This document shows, piece after piece, positions 1 through 8,556 of a DNA stretch of 64,000 nt (the stretch's first letter is position 1; the number at the start of each line of letters is the position of its first letter). A program made the position numbers and the translations under genes. A model generated the notes under the pieces. That model was not told the DNA's origin, made no database searches, and worked only from the letters and a program-made list of their open reading frames with translations. The DNA is from Mumia sp. ZJ1417 (GTDB lineage: Bacteria > Actinomycetota > Actinomycetes > Propionibacteriales > Nocardioidaceae), in NCBI RefSeq assembly GCF_014127285.1, contig NZ_CP059901.1, positions 3,906,001-3,970,000 on the forward strand. Direction: 5' to 3'.

Positions 1-1
1 C

Positions 2-676
2 GGCAACCCGCTGACGGCGCTGCGGTTGCGCGTCGAGACCCTCAGCGCCGACGCCGAGCCCGAGGATGCGGCACAGCTCGACCTCGTCCTCGCCGAGACC
101 GACCGCCTCACGCGGATCGTGGACTCGCTGCTCGACCTGGGTCAGATCGGCGCCGAGCCACCACCGGTGACGGAGGTGGACGTCGCCGCCGCCGTCCGCG
201 CCCGCTGCCGGATCTGGGAGCAGGCGGTGCCCGGCCTGACGGTCGGCGCGCCGGACCGGATCCTCGCCCTCGCGACCGTCGAGGTCGTCGATGTCGTCCT
301 CGACGCGACACTCGACAACGCGACGAAGTTCGCGTTGGGCTCGCCCGTCGAGGTGACGGTCGGGGAGGTCACGATCAGGGCTGCCGACGCCACGGAGACT
401 GCAGCCGTCGAGATCCGCGTCCGCGACAACGGCTCCGGAGTGCGCGACGAGGACCTTGCGAAGGTCGGAGCCCGGTTCTTCCGGGGCGCGCAGCACCAGA
501 ACGTGCACGGGACCGGCCTCGGGCTCGCCATCGTCCGTGCCCACGTGGTCCAGCTCGGGGGGACCTTCGCGGTCGGACGTCCGCCCGGCGGCGGCTTCGA
601 GGTGAGGGTGACCCTCAGGAGCCCCGCTCCCGGTAGTAGCGCAGCGCGCCGGGGTGCAGCTCCAGCGGCGCGGTGA
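2..676 (+). CDS. Sensor histidine kinase, C-terminal part (5' end outside window)
   Basis: The reading frame is open from base 2, so the gene starts upstream of the window. The first visible residues, GNPLTALRLRVE, are the end of the dimerisation H-box. The phospho-accepting His would lie just outside. The ATPase domain follows with an N-box (DNATKF), a G1 box (DNGSGV), an F-box (FFRGAQ) and a G2 box (GTGLGLAIV). The kinase would phosphorylate a response regulator, probably encoded upstream. The 3' end overlaps the convergent TAXI-type gene by 62 bases. That neighbour may supply the ligand-binding partner; this is inference from position. The kinase identity is secure. Confidence 0.93.
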   Translation, partial: GNPLTALRLRVETLSADAEPEDAAQLDLVLAETDRLTRIVDSLLDLGQIGAEPPPVTEVDVAAAVRARCRIWEQAVPGLTVGAPDRILALATVEVVDVVLDATLDNATKFALGSPVEVTVGEVTIRAADATETAAVEIRVRDNGSGVRDEDLAKVGARFFRGAQHQNVHGTGLGLAIVRAHVVQLGGTFAVGRPPGGGFEVRVTLRSPAPGSSAARRGAAPAAR

Positions 677-1586
677 AGATCGCCGCACCGAGCGTCGGCT
701 GCCCGACTCCTGGCTCGAGCCGCTCGATCTCGTCCTGCCGCTCGAACACGATCCGTGTCACCGCGTACGCCAAGGGCTCGGGCAAGGCCGGGTTCGCGAC
801 GAGGTAGTTCTTCACGCTGAGCGTGCTCACCGCCTCGCGCAGGCCGTACGCCGACGGCGGGATCGGCGCCCGTACGTACTGGGGGCCGAACGCGGCCACC
901 ATCGGCTCGACGACGTCACCGAGGTCGAGGAGCCGGACGGGCGTCTCGCGGGCGAGCGCGGCGATCGCCTGGTTGGGCAGCCCGCTCACGAAGAAGAAGG
1001 CGTCGATCCGGCCGGCCCTCAGCGCGTCGGCCGAGGTTTCGAGCGCGGCGTCGACGAACCTCGCCCCGGGACTGCGGACGTCGTGGACCTCGAGGACGCG
1101 GGACGCGATCACCTGCGTTCCGGAACCGTGGGCGCCGATGCCGATCCGGGCGCGCGCGAGGTCCGAGACCTGGCGGTACGGCGAGTTCTCGCGGACGACG
1201 AGGTGGACGAAGCTGTCGTACATCCGGGCCAGTGCGACGAGGTCGTACGACCGGGCTGCACCGCCGGGCGCGGCGGGGGCGACCGCGTGGGCCGCTGCAT
1301 CACCGAGGGAGAACCCGGCGTCGCACGCGCCCTCGGCGACGAGGCGAAGGTTCTCCAGCGAGGCGTTGGTGGTCCGGGTGCGAGCTCGCACTCCGTCGAG
1401 GTCACGCGCGATCACCGTCGTCAGCGCACGGCCGTAGCGGACGAAGACGCCACCGGGGTTGCCCGTCGCGATCGTCAGCGCGGTCTCGTCCAGCGCGTCC
1501 CATCCGCGCGGGACGCAGCCGAAAAGCCCGGCGAGCACGGGCAGGCCGAGCGCGGCGAGGACGCGGCGTCGACTGAGCTCCTGCAC
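615..1586 (-). CDS. TAXI-family (TRAP) solute-binding lipoprotein
   Basis: A 323-residue exported protein starting at GTG. The N-terminus has an RRR twin-arginine-like stretch and a lipobox LFGC with Cys24 as the likely lipidation site, so it should be anchored outside the membrane. The mature part begins with the TAXI signature ATGNPGGVFVRYGRAL and continues with an ENLRLVAEGACDAGFSLGD segment typical of the family. TAXI proteins bind glutamate or other small organic acids for TRAP transporters. No TRAP membrane subunits are visible here. The gene converges on and overlaps the end of the sensor kinase gene, so a sensory role is possible. Confidence 0.85.
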   Translation of the reverse strand: MQELSRRRVLAALGLPVLAGLFGCVPRGWDALDETALTIATGNPGGVFVRYGRALTTVIARDLDGVRARTRTTNASLENLRLVAEGACDAGFSLGDAAAHAVAPAAPGGAARSYDLVALARMYDSFVHLVVRENSPYRQVSDLARARIGIGAHGSGTQVIASRVLEVHDVRSPGARFVDAALETSADALRAGRIDAFFFVSGLPNQAIAALARETPVRLLDLGDVVEPMVAAFGPQYVRAPIPPSAYGLREAVSTLSVKNYLVANPALPEPLAYAVTRIVFERQDEIERLEPGVGQPTLGAAIFTAPLELHPGALRYYRERGS

Positions 1587-1663
1587 AGACGGATCGTAGC
1601 CTCTTGACTATCGTACGTGTGTTCTAATAATCTGCTCTCAGGCGTGGCAGCCTGACCCCGGGC

Positions 1664-1711
1664 ACACCCGTGGGCACGACCGGACGGGGGACCGGTCGTG
1701 CCCACGGGTGT
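1664..1711. terminator. Strong hairpin, 20-bp perfect stem
   Basis: Bases 1664-1683 (ACACCCGTGGGCACGACCGG) pair perfectly with 1692-1711 around an 8-base loop. It sits 9 bases past the stop of the enoyl-CoA hydratase gene, the last gene of the long minus-strand operon, and before the TAXI gene. It has no long T-run, as is usual for actinobacterial terminators. The rest of the 1587-1719 interval shows nothing else clear. Confidence 0.85.
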
Positions 1712-1719
1712 CGTGGCAT

Positions 1720-2469
1720 TCAGCTCTTCTTGCGGTTGAGGAACGCCAGCATCGCCGTGCGTGCCTCGTCTGACCCGAAGAGGCGGCCCGACTGCTCGGC
1801 GACCTCGTCCCCCAGCCGGTCGATCCGCGCGACGAGGTCGGCGTTGAGGAGCGCCTTCGTCTCGCGCAGACCCTGCGGGTACGCCTTGCGGAGCCCGTCG
1901 AGGATCTCGCCGAGCGCCGCGTCGAGCGCATCGGGGGCGACCGCCTCCGTGACGAGTCCGTACTCCACAGCCTGGGCCGCAGAGAACTTCGCCCCCGTCA
2001 GGAAGGTCCGCGCCGCCGCACGGGGCGTCATGCGCTCGAGCGTCGTCAGCGAGATCACGGCAGGCGCGAGCGCCAGGCGTACCTCGGTGAACGCGAACGT
2101 CACGTCGTCGGCGCAGACGACGACGTCGGCCGCACCCACGATCCCCAGCCCGCCGGCGCGGACCGGACCGTGCAGGCGTACGACGACGGGCTTCGGCAGG
2201 GTGACGATGAGGCGCTGCAGGGCAACCAGGCCCTTCGCCCCCTCGACCATGCCGCCACCTGCCGCCTCGGACAGGTCGGCGCCGGAGCAGAACACCGGCC
2301 CGGCCGCCGCGATCACGACGACGAGCGCGTCGGGATCCGCGGCCGCGGTCTCGAGGTGCCCGACGAGCTCCGTGACGAGCTGCGCCGACAGGGCGTTGCG
2401 GTTGTGCTGGCTGTCCAGGGTGATCGTGGCGACCTGGTCGGCGACCTCGAGGCGGACGAGCTCGGTCAT
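1720..2469 (-). CDS. Enoyl-CoA hydratase / isomerase family protein (EchA7/AtuE-like)
   Basis: A 249-residue crotonase-fold protein. The start at MTELVRLEV is chosen because AAGGAG lies just upstream and the family begins there; the frame continues upstream without similarity. The first oxyanion-hole loop is HNRNALSAQ and the second lies around GLGIVGAADVVVCADD. It hydrates or isomerises an enoyl-CoA in the cytoplasm. It is the last gene of the operon, 46 bases after the acyl-CoA dehydrogenase. In the Atu pathway the equivalent enzyme hydrates isohexenyl-glutaconyl-CoA; in the mycobacterial locus it corresponds to EchA7. The exact substrate cannot be read from sequence. Confidence 0.88.
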   Translation of the reverse strand: MTELVRLEVADQVATITLDSQHNRNALSAQLVTELVGHLETAAADPDALVVVIAAAGPVFCSGADLSEAAGGGMVEGAKGLVALQRLIVTLPKPVVVRLHGPVRAGGLGIVGAADVVVCADDVTFAFTEVRLALAPAVISLTTLERMTPRAAARTFLTGAKFSAAQAVEYGLVTEAVAPDALDAALGEILDGLRKAYPQGLRETKALLNADLVARIDRLGDEVAEQSGRLFGSDEARTAMLAFLNRKKS

Positions 2470-2515
2470 GCGGTGACTCCTTCGACGTGGGGGCCGGACG
2501 GGACGGACGTGGGCA

Positions 2516-3685
2516 TCAGTACGACTTCGGCAGGCCGAGCGAGAACTGCGCGATGAAGTTGAGCACCATCTCACGGCTCACGGGCGCGATCCGCGACAGG
2601 CGCGACCCCGCCAGCATCTGCACGAGCCCGTACTCCTCGGCGAGCCCGTTGCCACCGTGGGTCTGGATGGCCCGGTCCACCGCCGCGCACACGACCTCGC
2701 CGGCGGCGTATTTCGCCATGTTCGCCGCCTCGCCCGCGCCCATGTGGTCACCGACCGCATAGAGCGCGGCCGCCTTCTGCGTCATGAGGCGTGCCAGCTC
2801 GATCTCGATGTGGGTCTGCGCGAGCGGGTGAGCGACCGCCTGGTGCGCACCGATCGGCGCCTTCCACACCTGGCGGGTCTTTGCGTACTCGGTCGCGAGC
2901 TCGAGCGCGAGCCGCGCCGTGCCCGTGGCGAAGGACGCCGCCATGATCCGCTCGGGGTTGAGCCCGGCGAAGAGCTGCTCGATCCCGGCGTCCTCGCTGC
3001 CGATGAGGGCGTCCTGCGGCAGGACGACGTCGTCGAAGAACAGCGTGAACTGCTTCTCCGGGCTGACGATCCCCATCGGGATCTCCTGCCACGTGAAGCC
3101 CGGCGTGTCCGTCGGCACGAGGAACAGCGCCGGCTTGAGGTTGCCGGTCTTGTGGTCCTCCGTACGGGCGACGACCAGGACGTGGCTCGCCTCGTCGACT
3201 CCGGAGATGAAGGTCTTGCCACCGGTCAGGCGCCAGCCACCGTCTTCCTGCCGGTACGCGGTCGTGGTGATCTTGTGCGAGTTCGACCCGGCATCCGGCT
3301 CGGTGATCGAGAACGCGAACGTGCTCGTCCCGTCCGCAAGCCCGGGCAGCCAGCGCTGCTTCTGGTCGTCCGTCCCGTACTGGGCGATGATCGTGCCGAC
3401 GATCGCCGGCGAGACGACCATGAGCAGCAGCGGGCAGCCGGCCGCGGCCAGCTCCTCGCACACGGCGGCGAGGTCACCGATCTCGCCGCCACCGCCCCCG
3501 TACTCCTCCGGGACGGCGACACCGAGGTAGCCGAGCTTGCCGGCCTCCTCCCAGAGCTCCGTGGTCTTGCGACCCTCCCGGTAGGCGGTGTTGAAGTAGT
3601 CGCGCCCATACTTGCGGCCCAGGTCGGAGACGGCCTTGCGGAGCGCCTGGCGCTCCTCGGACTCGGCGAATGCGGTGGTGGTCAT
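2516..3685 (-). CDS. Acyl-CoA dehydrogenase (FadE12/AtuD-like)
   Basis: A 389-residue flavoprotein of normal family length. The FAD/substrate signature AFSITEPDAGSNSHKI is near residues 128-143, the beta-domain has FISGVDEASHVLV, and the C-terminal helical domain ends in IQTHGGNGLAEEYGLVQ. The usual EG catalytic-base site near the C-terminus reads RLSRIAPVSREMV, so the base must lie elsewhere, as in isovaleryl-CoA-type enzymes. It would introduce the double bond before the carboxylase acts. AAGGAG precedes the ATG. The gene overlaps the carboxylase alpha gene by four bases, so the two are probably co-translated. Confidence 0.92.
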   Translation of the reverse strand: MTTTAFAESEERQALRKAVSDLGRKYGRDYFNTAYREGRKTTELWEEAGKLGYLGVAVPEEYGGGGGEIGDLAAVCEELAAAGCPLLLMVVSPAIVGTIIAQYGTDDQKQRWLPGLADGTSTFAFSITEPDAGSNSHKITTTAYRQEDGGWRLTGGKTFISGVDEASHVLVVARTEDHKTGNLKPALFLVPTDTPGFTWQEIPMGIVSPEKQFTLFFDDVVLPQDALIGSEDAGIEQLFAGLNPERIMAASFATGTARLALELATEYAKTRQVWKAPIGAHQAVAHPLAQTHIEIELARLMTQKAAALYAVGDHMGAGEAANMAKYAAGEVVCAAVDRAIQTHGGNGLAEEYGLVQMLAGSRLSRIAPVSREMVLNFIAQFSLGLPKSY

Positions 3686-5703
3686 GCGGGTTCTCCTTCG
3701 ACGTTCTCCTGGGCGGCCGCGTCGTCGATCACCGCGAGGACGGCGCCGGACTCGACCTGGCTCCCCGCGGTGACCGCGAGCTCGACGACGACGCCGTCGG
3801 TCGGTGCGGTGATGGTGTGCTGCATCTTCATGGCCTCGAGCACGAGGACGACGTCGCCCTTCGCGACCGGCTGCCCCTGCTCCACGGCGACCGACACGAC
3901 GGACCCGGGCATCGGCGCGAGCAGCGACCCTTCGGCCACCTGGTCGGCGGGGTCGGTGAAGCGCGGCACGACCACGAGGTCGAGCGGGCCCTGCGGACCG
4001 TCCACGTCGACGACGCCCCCGCCGAGCCGGATCTCGTACGTCTCCTCGACGCCGTCATAGACCAGCACCACGCGGTCCGTGCCGACGTGCACCGCAGTCG
4101 TCGCCTCGTCCACGCCGACCGGGACGAGCCGCCCGCGCCGCGACGCGTACGCGACGGCGAGCTCCTCGCCGGCGACGGCGTACGTCGCGGTGATCGGCTG
4201 CGACGGCACGTTGCGGAACCCGGCGGGGATGCGCGAGAGCACCGGCGCCGCCTTCGCTGCCGCGGTGGCCGACGCGAGCGCGGCAGCGACCGCGTACCGG
4301 CGCTTGGCGGCGTCGTCGCCGCGGGCCTGCGACCAGGCGTCGAGCTCCTCCTCGAGCAGCAAGGTGCTCAGCGCCGCCGCGTCGGCGAACTCGGGGGCGC
4401 CAAGGATGCCGCGCAGCAGATCGAGGTTGGTGGCGACCCCGTGCACGGTCGTACGGTCGAGGGCGCCGCGCAGCATGCGGGTCACCGACGCGCGGTCGGG
4501 CCCGTACGCGACGAGCTTGGCGAGCATCGCGTCGTAGTGGATGCCGACGTCGCTGCCGCTCTCGACGCCGGAGTCGAGACGCAGGCCCGAACCGGTGAGC
4601 GCGCCGAAGCGGACGGTGGCCCCGGGGACGTCGAAGGCTCGTACGGTGCCGGTCTGCGGCGCGAAGCCGTCGGCCGGGTCCTCTGCGTACACGCGGACCT
4701 CGATCGCATGGCCTCGGGACGTCGGCGGCTCGGTGAGTCCGGTGGCCTCGTGCAGCGCGCGCCCTTCGGCGACGGCGATCTGGAGCGCCACGAGGTCGAG
4801 GCCCGTGACGGCCTCGGTGACGGGGTGCTCGACCTGCAGGCGGGTGTTCATCTCCAGGAAGGAGACGAGCGCGGGCTGGTCGGCGCCGCGCTCGGCGACC
4901 AGGAACTCGACCGTGCCGGCACCGGTGTAGCCGACCTGCTTGACCAGCGCGCGTGCCGCGTCGTGCAGCGTCGCGCGGGTCGCCTGCGAGAGACCGGGCG
5001 CCGGCGCCTCCTCGACGACCTTCTGGTGGCGCCGCTGCAGCGAGCAGTCGCGGTCGCCGAGCACCCAGCAGGTGCCGTGCACGTCGGCCATCACCTGGAC
5101 CTCGACGTGGCGCGCGTGCTCGAGGTAGTGCTCGACGAACACGGTGGCGTCACCGAACGCGGAGCCCGCCTCGGCCGCCGCCTGCTCGAGGGCCGCCGGC
5201 AGCGCGTCGAGGTCGCGGACGACACGCATGCCGCGGCCGCCGCCACCCGAGGACGCCTTGACCACGAGCGGCAGGTCGGAGGTCGTCATCGCCTCGGGCT
5301 CCAGCAGCCCGGCGACCGGACCGCCCGCCTCGGCCATCAGCTCCTTGGAGCGGACCTTCGAGCCCATCGCGGCGATCGCGTCCGGGTCCGGGCCGATCCA
5401 CGTCAGACCCGCGTCGCGGACCGCTGCCGCAAACTCCGCGTTCTCCGACAAGAACCCATACCCGGGGTGGATCGCGTCCGCACCGGTCGCGCGTGCGGCG
5501 GCGATGACGAGGTCACCGCGCAGGTACGTCTCGCTGGGCGCGTTGCCGGGCAACCGGACCGCCGTGTCTGCGTCCTTCACGAACGGCGCGTCCGCATCGG
5601 CGTCCGAGTGCACCGCGACCGTCGCGATGCCGAGCGCACGGCAGGTCGCGAAGACCCGGCGCGCGATCTCGCCGCGGTTGGCGACGAGCACCTTCTGAAT
5701 CAT
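3682..5703 (-). CDS. Biotin-dependent acyl-CoA carboxylase, alpha subunit (biotin carboxylase + BCCP)
   Basis: A 673-residue protein starting at MIQKVLVANRGEIARRV behind GGAGGAG. Order: biotin carboxylase domain (about residues 1-445) with ATP-grasp loop KASSGGGGRGMRVV and EMNTRLQVEHPVTEAVTG, a linker domain, then a biotinyl carrier domain with EAMKMQH, biotinylated Lys at 626. It carboxylates its own biotin with ATP and bicarbonate; the beta subunit transfers the carboxyl to an acyl-CoA. With flanking AtuA-like, dehydrogenase and hydratase genes, a 3-methylcrotonyl- or geranyl-CoA type substrate is more likely than propionyl-CoA. This is the counterpart of mycobacterial AccA2 and AtuF. Confidence 0.95.
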   Translation of the reverse strand: MIQKVLVANRGEIARRVFATCRALGIATVAVHSDADADAPFVKDADTAVRLPGNAPSETYLRGDLVIAAARATGADAIHPGYGFLSENAEFAAAVRDAGLTWIGPDPDAIAAMGSKVRSKELMAEAGGPVAGLLEPEAMTTSDLPLVVKASSGGGGRGMRVVRDLDALPAALEQAAAEAGSAFGDATVFVEHYLEHARHVEVQVMADVHGTCWVLGDRDCSLQRRHQKVVEEAPAPGLSQATRATLHDAARALVKQVGYTGAGTVEFLVAERGADQPALVSFLEMNTRLQVEHPVTEAVTGLDLVALQIAVAEGRALHEATGLTEPPTSRGHAIEVRVYAEDPADGFAPQTGTVRAFDVPGATVRFGALTGSGLRLDSGVESGSDVGIHYDAMLAKLVAYGPDRASVTRMLRGALDRTTVHGVATNLDLLRGILGAPEFADAAALSTLLLEEELDAWSQARGDDAAKRRYAVAAALASATAAAKAAPVLSRIPAGFRNVPSQPITATYAVAGEELAVAYASRRGRLVPVGVDEATTAVHVGTDRVVLVYDGVEETYEIRLGGGVVDVDGPQGPLDLVVVPRFTDPADQVAEGSLLAPMPGSVVSVAVEQGQPVAKGDVVLVLEAMKMQHTITAPTDGVVVELAVTAGSQVESGAVLAVIDDAAAQENVEGEPA

Positions 5704-5803
5704 CTTTCTCCTCCGTCTCGTCCCCGATTTGGGCGGTTCCCCACTGTTTTCGCCGCTCGATTTCGTGCCGAATTGCCCGAATCGCGGACGGGGCGTGCGC
5801 CGG

Positions 5804-7411
5804 TCACAGCCGGAACACCCCGTAGCCACGGGCCCCTTCGATCGGCGCGGTCGCGATCGCGCTCAGGCAGATGCCGAGCACGGTGCGGGTGTCGCGCGGG
5901 TCGATCACGCCGTCGTCATAGAGGAGCCCGGAGGTGAAGTACGCCAGCGACTGCTCCTCGATCTGCTTCTCGACGAAGGCGCGCATCTGCTTGTCGCCGT
6001 CCTCGTCGTACGGCATGCCCTTCGCCTCGGCGGCACCGCGCGCGACGATCGAGATCACGCCGGCGAGCTGCGCCGGGCCCATCACCGCCGACTTCGCGTT
6101 GGGCCAGCTGAACATGAAGCGCGGGTCGTACGCGCGCCCGCTCATGCCGTAGTGGCCGGCCCCGTACGAGGCGCCCATGACGACGGAGATGTGCGGCACC
6201 GTCGAGTTGGAGACGGCGTTGATCATCTGCGCGCCGTGCTTGATGATGCCGCCCTGCTCGTACTCGGCGCCGACCATGTAGCCGGTCGTGTTGTGCAGGA
6301 ACAGCAGTGGCGTGTCGATCTGGTTGGCGAGCTGGATGAACTGCGTCGCCTTCTGCGCCTCCTCGCTGAACAGCACGCCCTGGGCGTTGGCGAGGATGCC
6401 GATCGGGTAGCCGTGGATCTGCGCGAACCCGGTCACGAGCGACGTGCCGTAGAGCGGCTTGAACTCGTCGAACCCCGTTCCGCCGTCCACACTGGGCCCA
6501 TCAACGATGCGGGCGATCACCTCGCGCGGGTCGAACGGGACCTTGAGGTCGCTCGGGACGATGCCGAGCAGCTCCTCGGGGTTGAAGGCCGGCTCCGCGT
6601 ACGAGGCCTTCGGTGCCGGGCCCTGCTTGCGCCAGTTCAGGCGGCGGACGATCTGACGGCCGAGGCGGATCGCGTCGTACTCGTCGACCGCGAGATAGTC
6701 AGCGAGACCCGAGACGCGGGCGTGCATCTCGGCACCGCCGAGCGACTCGTCGTCGGACTCCTCGCCGGTCGCCATCTTGACCAGCGGCGGCCCGCCGAGG
6801 AAGACCTTCGCGCCCTCCTTGACCATCACGACGTAGTCGCTCATGCCCGGGACGTACGCACCACCGGCGGTCGAGTTGCCGAACACCAGCGCGACCGTCG
6901 GGACGCGCGCGGCGCTCGACCTGGTGATGTTGCGGAACGTCGCGCCGCCGGGGATGAAGATGTCCTTCTGGGTCGGCAGGTCGGCGCCGCCGGACTCGAC
7001 GAGGTTGATCGTCGGGAGCCGGTTCTCGGCCGCGATCTGCGCGGCGCGCAGGCCCTTCTTGACCGTGAGCGGATTGCTGGAGCCGCCCTTCACGGTCGGG
7101 TCGTTCGCGATGATCATGCACTCGACGCCCTCGACGACGCCGATGCCGGCGACGAGCGAGCCGCCCACGGGGAAGTCGGTCCCCCACGCCGCGAGCGTCG
7201 ACAGCTCGAGGAACGGTGCGCCTTCGTCGATCAGCAGCTCGATTCGCTCGCGCGCGAGGAGCTTGCCACGCTTGTGGTGGCGGGCGACGTACTTCTCACC
7301 GCCGCCCGCGAGCGCCTTCGCATGCTGCTCGGCGAGGTCGTCGATCTTCTCGAGCAACGCCTCGCGGTTGTCGGTGTACGTGGGTGACGCGGTGTCCACC
7401 GTCGTCGTCAT
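5804..7411 (-). CDS. Acyl-CoA carboxylase, beta subunit (carboxyltransferase; AccD2/AtuC-like)
   Basis: A 535-residue carboxyltransferase starting at MTTTVDTASP; earlier in-frame codons lie inside the upstream gene. Both oxyanion-hole regions are present: NSTAGGAYVPGMSDYVV in the N half and ASYGAGHYGMSGRAYDPRF in the C half, plus GYMVGAEYEQGGIIKHGAQ, typical of methylcrotonyl/geranyl-CoA carboxylase beta chains. It transfers carboxyl from biotin to a branched enoyl-CoA. It overlaps the AlkZ-like gene by four bases and is separated from the alpha gene by 100 bases with no clear feature. Substrate assignment is inference from neighbours. Confidence 0.93.
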   Translation of the reverse strand: MTTTVDTASPTYTDNREALLEKIDDLAEQHAKALAGGGEKYVARHHKRGKLLARERIELLIDEGAPFLELSTLAAWGTDFPVGGSLVAGIGVVEGVECMIIANDPTVKGGSSNPLTVKKGLRAAQIAAENRLPTINLVESGGADLPTQKDIFIPGGATFRNITRSSAARVPTVALVFGNSTAGGAYVPGMSDYVVMVKEGAKVFLGGPPLVKMATGEESDDESLGGAEMHARVSGLADYLAVDEYDAIRLGRQIVRRLNWRKQGPAPKASYAEPAFNPEELLGIVPSDLKVPFDPREVIARIVDGPSVDGGTGFDEFKPLYGTSLVTGFAQIHGYPIGILANAQGVLFSEEAQKATQFIQLANQIDTPLLFLHNTTGYMVGAEYEQGGIIKHGAQMINAVSNSTVPHISVVMGASYGAGHYGMSGRAYDPRFMFSWPNAKSAVMGPAQLAGVISIVARGAAEAKGMPYDEDGDKQMRAFVEKQIEEQSLAYFTSGLLYDDGVIDPRDTRTVLGICLSAIATAPIEGARGYGVFRL

Positions 7412-8556
7412 CGTGGTGCCTCCATGGTCAGCTCGACGGGGATGTCGAGGTATCGGGAGAAGCGATCGGCCTGCACCGCGAACCTGTCGCGGACGGCCGA
7501 GGTCGTGGGGGTGAGGAGCGTGAGGGTGAGCCGCACCGGGTCGTCCTTGCGCGTGGGGCGGGACCACTTCCAGCCGCCGACGACGCGCCCCTCGTCGAGG
7601 GCGAGGCCCCAGAAGAAGAGGCCTTCGATCGGCTCGCGGACGTAGTCCTCGCTGGCGTCGACGGCCTGGCGGTTCTTGTACGAGATGAGGTACTCGTCGT
7701 ACGGAGGAAGCAGATGGCTGATGCCCTCCCCGCCGGTCGAGGACGTCTCGAGACCCGGCAGCTCGTAGTACGTCAGCCCCTCGGCCTCGTACGACGCCGC
7801 GCCCGCCGCCTCGTACCCGCGACGCGCGTCGGTGACCGTGATGCCGCCCCACCACGACAGGTCGTGCGGCGTCGCCGGCCCGTGGCTGCGCAGGTAGCGC
7901 TCCGCCAGACGGGCCACCGCCTCGTCGTGCTCCAGCGGGTCCGACGCCGGCACCCGGTCGTCGAACGCCGCGAACGTCTGCTGCTTGCCCTGCGGTGCCC
8001 CGCTGATCGCGACCCGCTCCAGCTCCGCGGCGAGCGTGATGAAGCTGATCCGTTTGGTCGTGTCGACGCCACTCGCCTCGAGCCGCTCGGCGAGCTGCTT
8101 GCGGGTGAGGTGCTCGCCGTCACCGAGGACCTCTGCGACGGCATCGAGCACCCTCGCACGCTCATCCGGCTCGTCGAGGCCGGTCGCGCGCCATGCCGAT
8201 GCCATCGTGCGGACCACCCGCGGACCCGTGAGCTCCAGCATCCAGCGGGCATCGGCCGGCCGGACGAAGTGCCACGTCGGACGCAGCACGTGCGTCCGCA
8301 GGATCTCGCCGGACGCGACCAGCGCCTCGACCTCGCCCGCGGTGGGAGCATCCTCGCTGCGCTGCGACAGCGCCCAGCCGGCGTCGACGTACTCCTGCGC
8401 CTGCACCGCGCCCAGCCACTCGACCACGTCGACCGGCGAGGCGAACGGCTCGCCCACGAGCCGCTGTCGGCTCATGCGGGCGCTGCGCAACGGCGACCAG
8501 TCACCGTCGGCAGGATGCCCCCTTCCCGGCGGTCGAGCGTGTCGAGACCTCTCCAT
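7408..8556 (-). CDS. Winged-helix AlkZ-like DNA glycosylase family protein (HTH_42)
   Basis: A 382-residue protein of the AlkZ/YcaQ superfamily, which excises bulky or crosslinked alkyl bases. The segment WLGAVQAQEYVDAGWALSQR carries the Q-x-Q motif of AlkZ-type enzymes. The central and C-terminal winged-helix regions include the family's WHFVRP and GRVVGGWKW segments. The start at 8556 shares a base with the previous stop (TGATG), which supports it. However, residues 2-11 are encoded by a dispersed repeat, so MSRQRLVGEPF (8475) may be the ancestral start. It is embedded and translationally coupled inside an acyl-CoA catabolic operon, an odd place for a repair enzyme. Confidence 0.8.
   Translation of the reverse strand: MERSRHARPPGRGHPADGDWSPLRSARMSRQRLVGEPFASPVDVVEWLGAVQAQEYVDAGWALSQRSEDAPTAGEVEALVASGEILRTHVLRPTWHFVRPADARWMLELTGPRVVRTMASAWRATGLDEPDERARVLDAVAEVLGDGEHLTRKQLAERLEASGVDTTKRISFITLAAELERVAISGAPQGKQQTFAAFDDRVPASDPLEHDEAVARLAERYLRSHGPATPHDLSWWGGITVTDARRGYEAAGAASYEAEGLTYYELPGLETSSTGGEGISHLLPPYDEYLISYKNRQAVDASEDYVREPIEGLFFWGLALDEGRVVGGWKWSRPTRKDDPVRLTLTLLTPTTSAVRDRFAVQADRFSRYLDIPVELTMEAPR
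8528..8551 (-). repeat. Dispersed repeat (GGTCTCGACA.GCTCGACC family)
   Basis: CGGCGGTCGAGCGTGTCGAG plus ACCTC matches the family also seen at 11523-11593, 17804-17858, 51232-51258 and 60378-60404. Here it encodes the first residues of the AlkZ-like protein if the 8556 start is used. Confidence 0.6.

Noticed and set aside
3670-5937. Very long plus-strand open frame opposite the carboxylase alpha gene
   Set aside because: Arg/Asp/Val-rich antisense frame typical of high-G+C DNA; no family resemblance, and the minus strand encodes a clear biotin carboxylase.
5729-7387. Long plus-strand open frame opposite the carboxylase beta gene
   Set aside because: Shadow frame of a secure carboxyltransferase gene; no ribosome site or motif.
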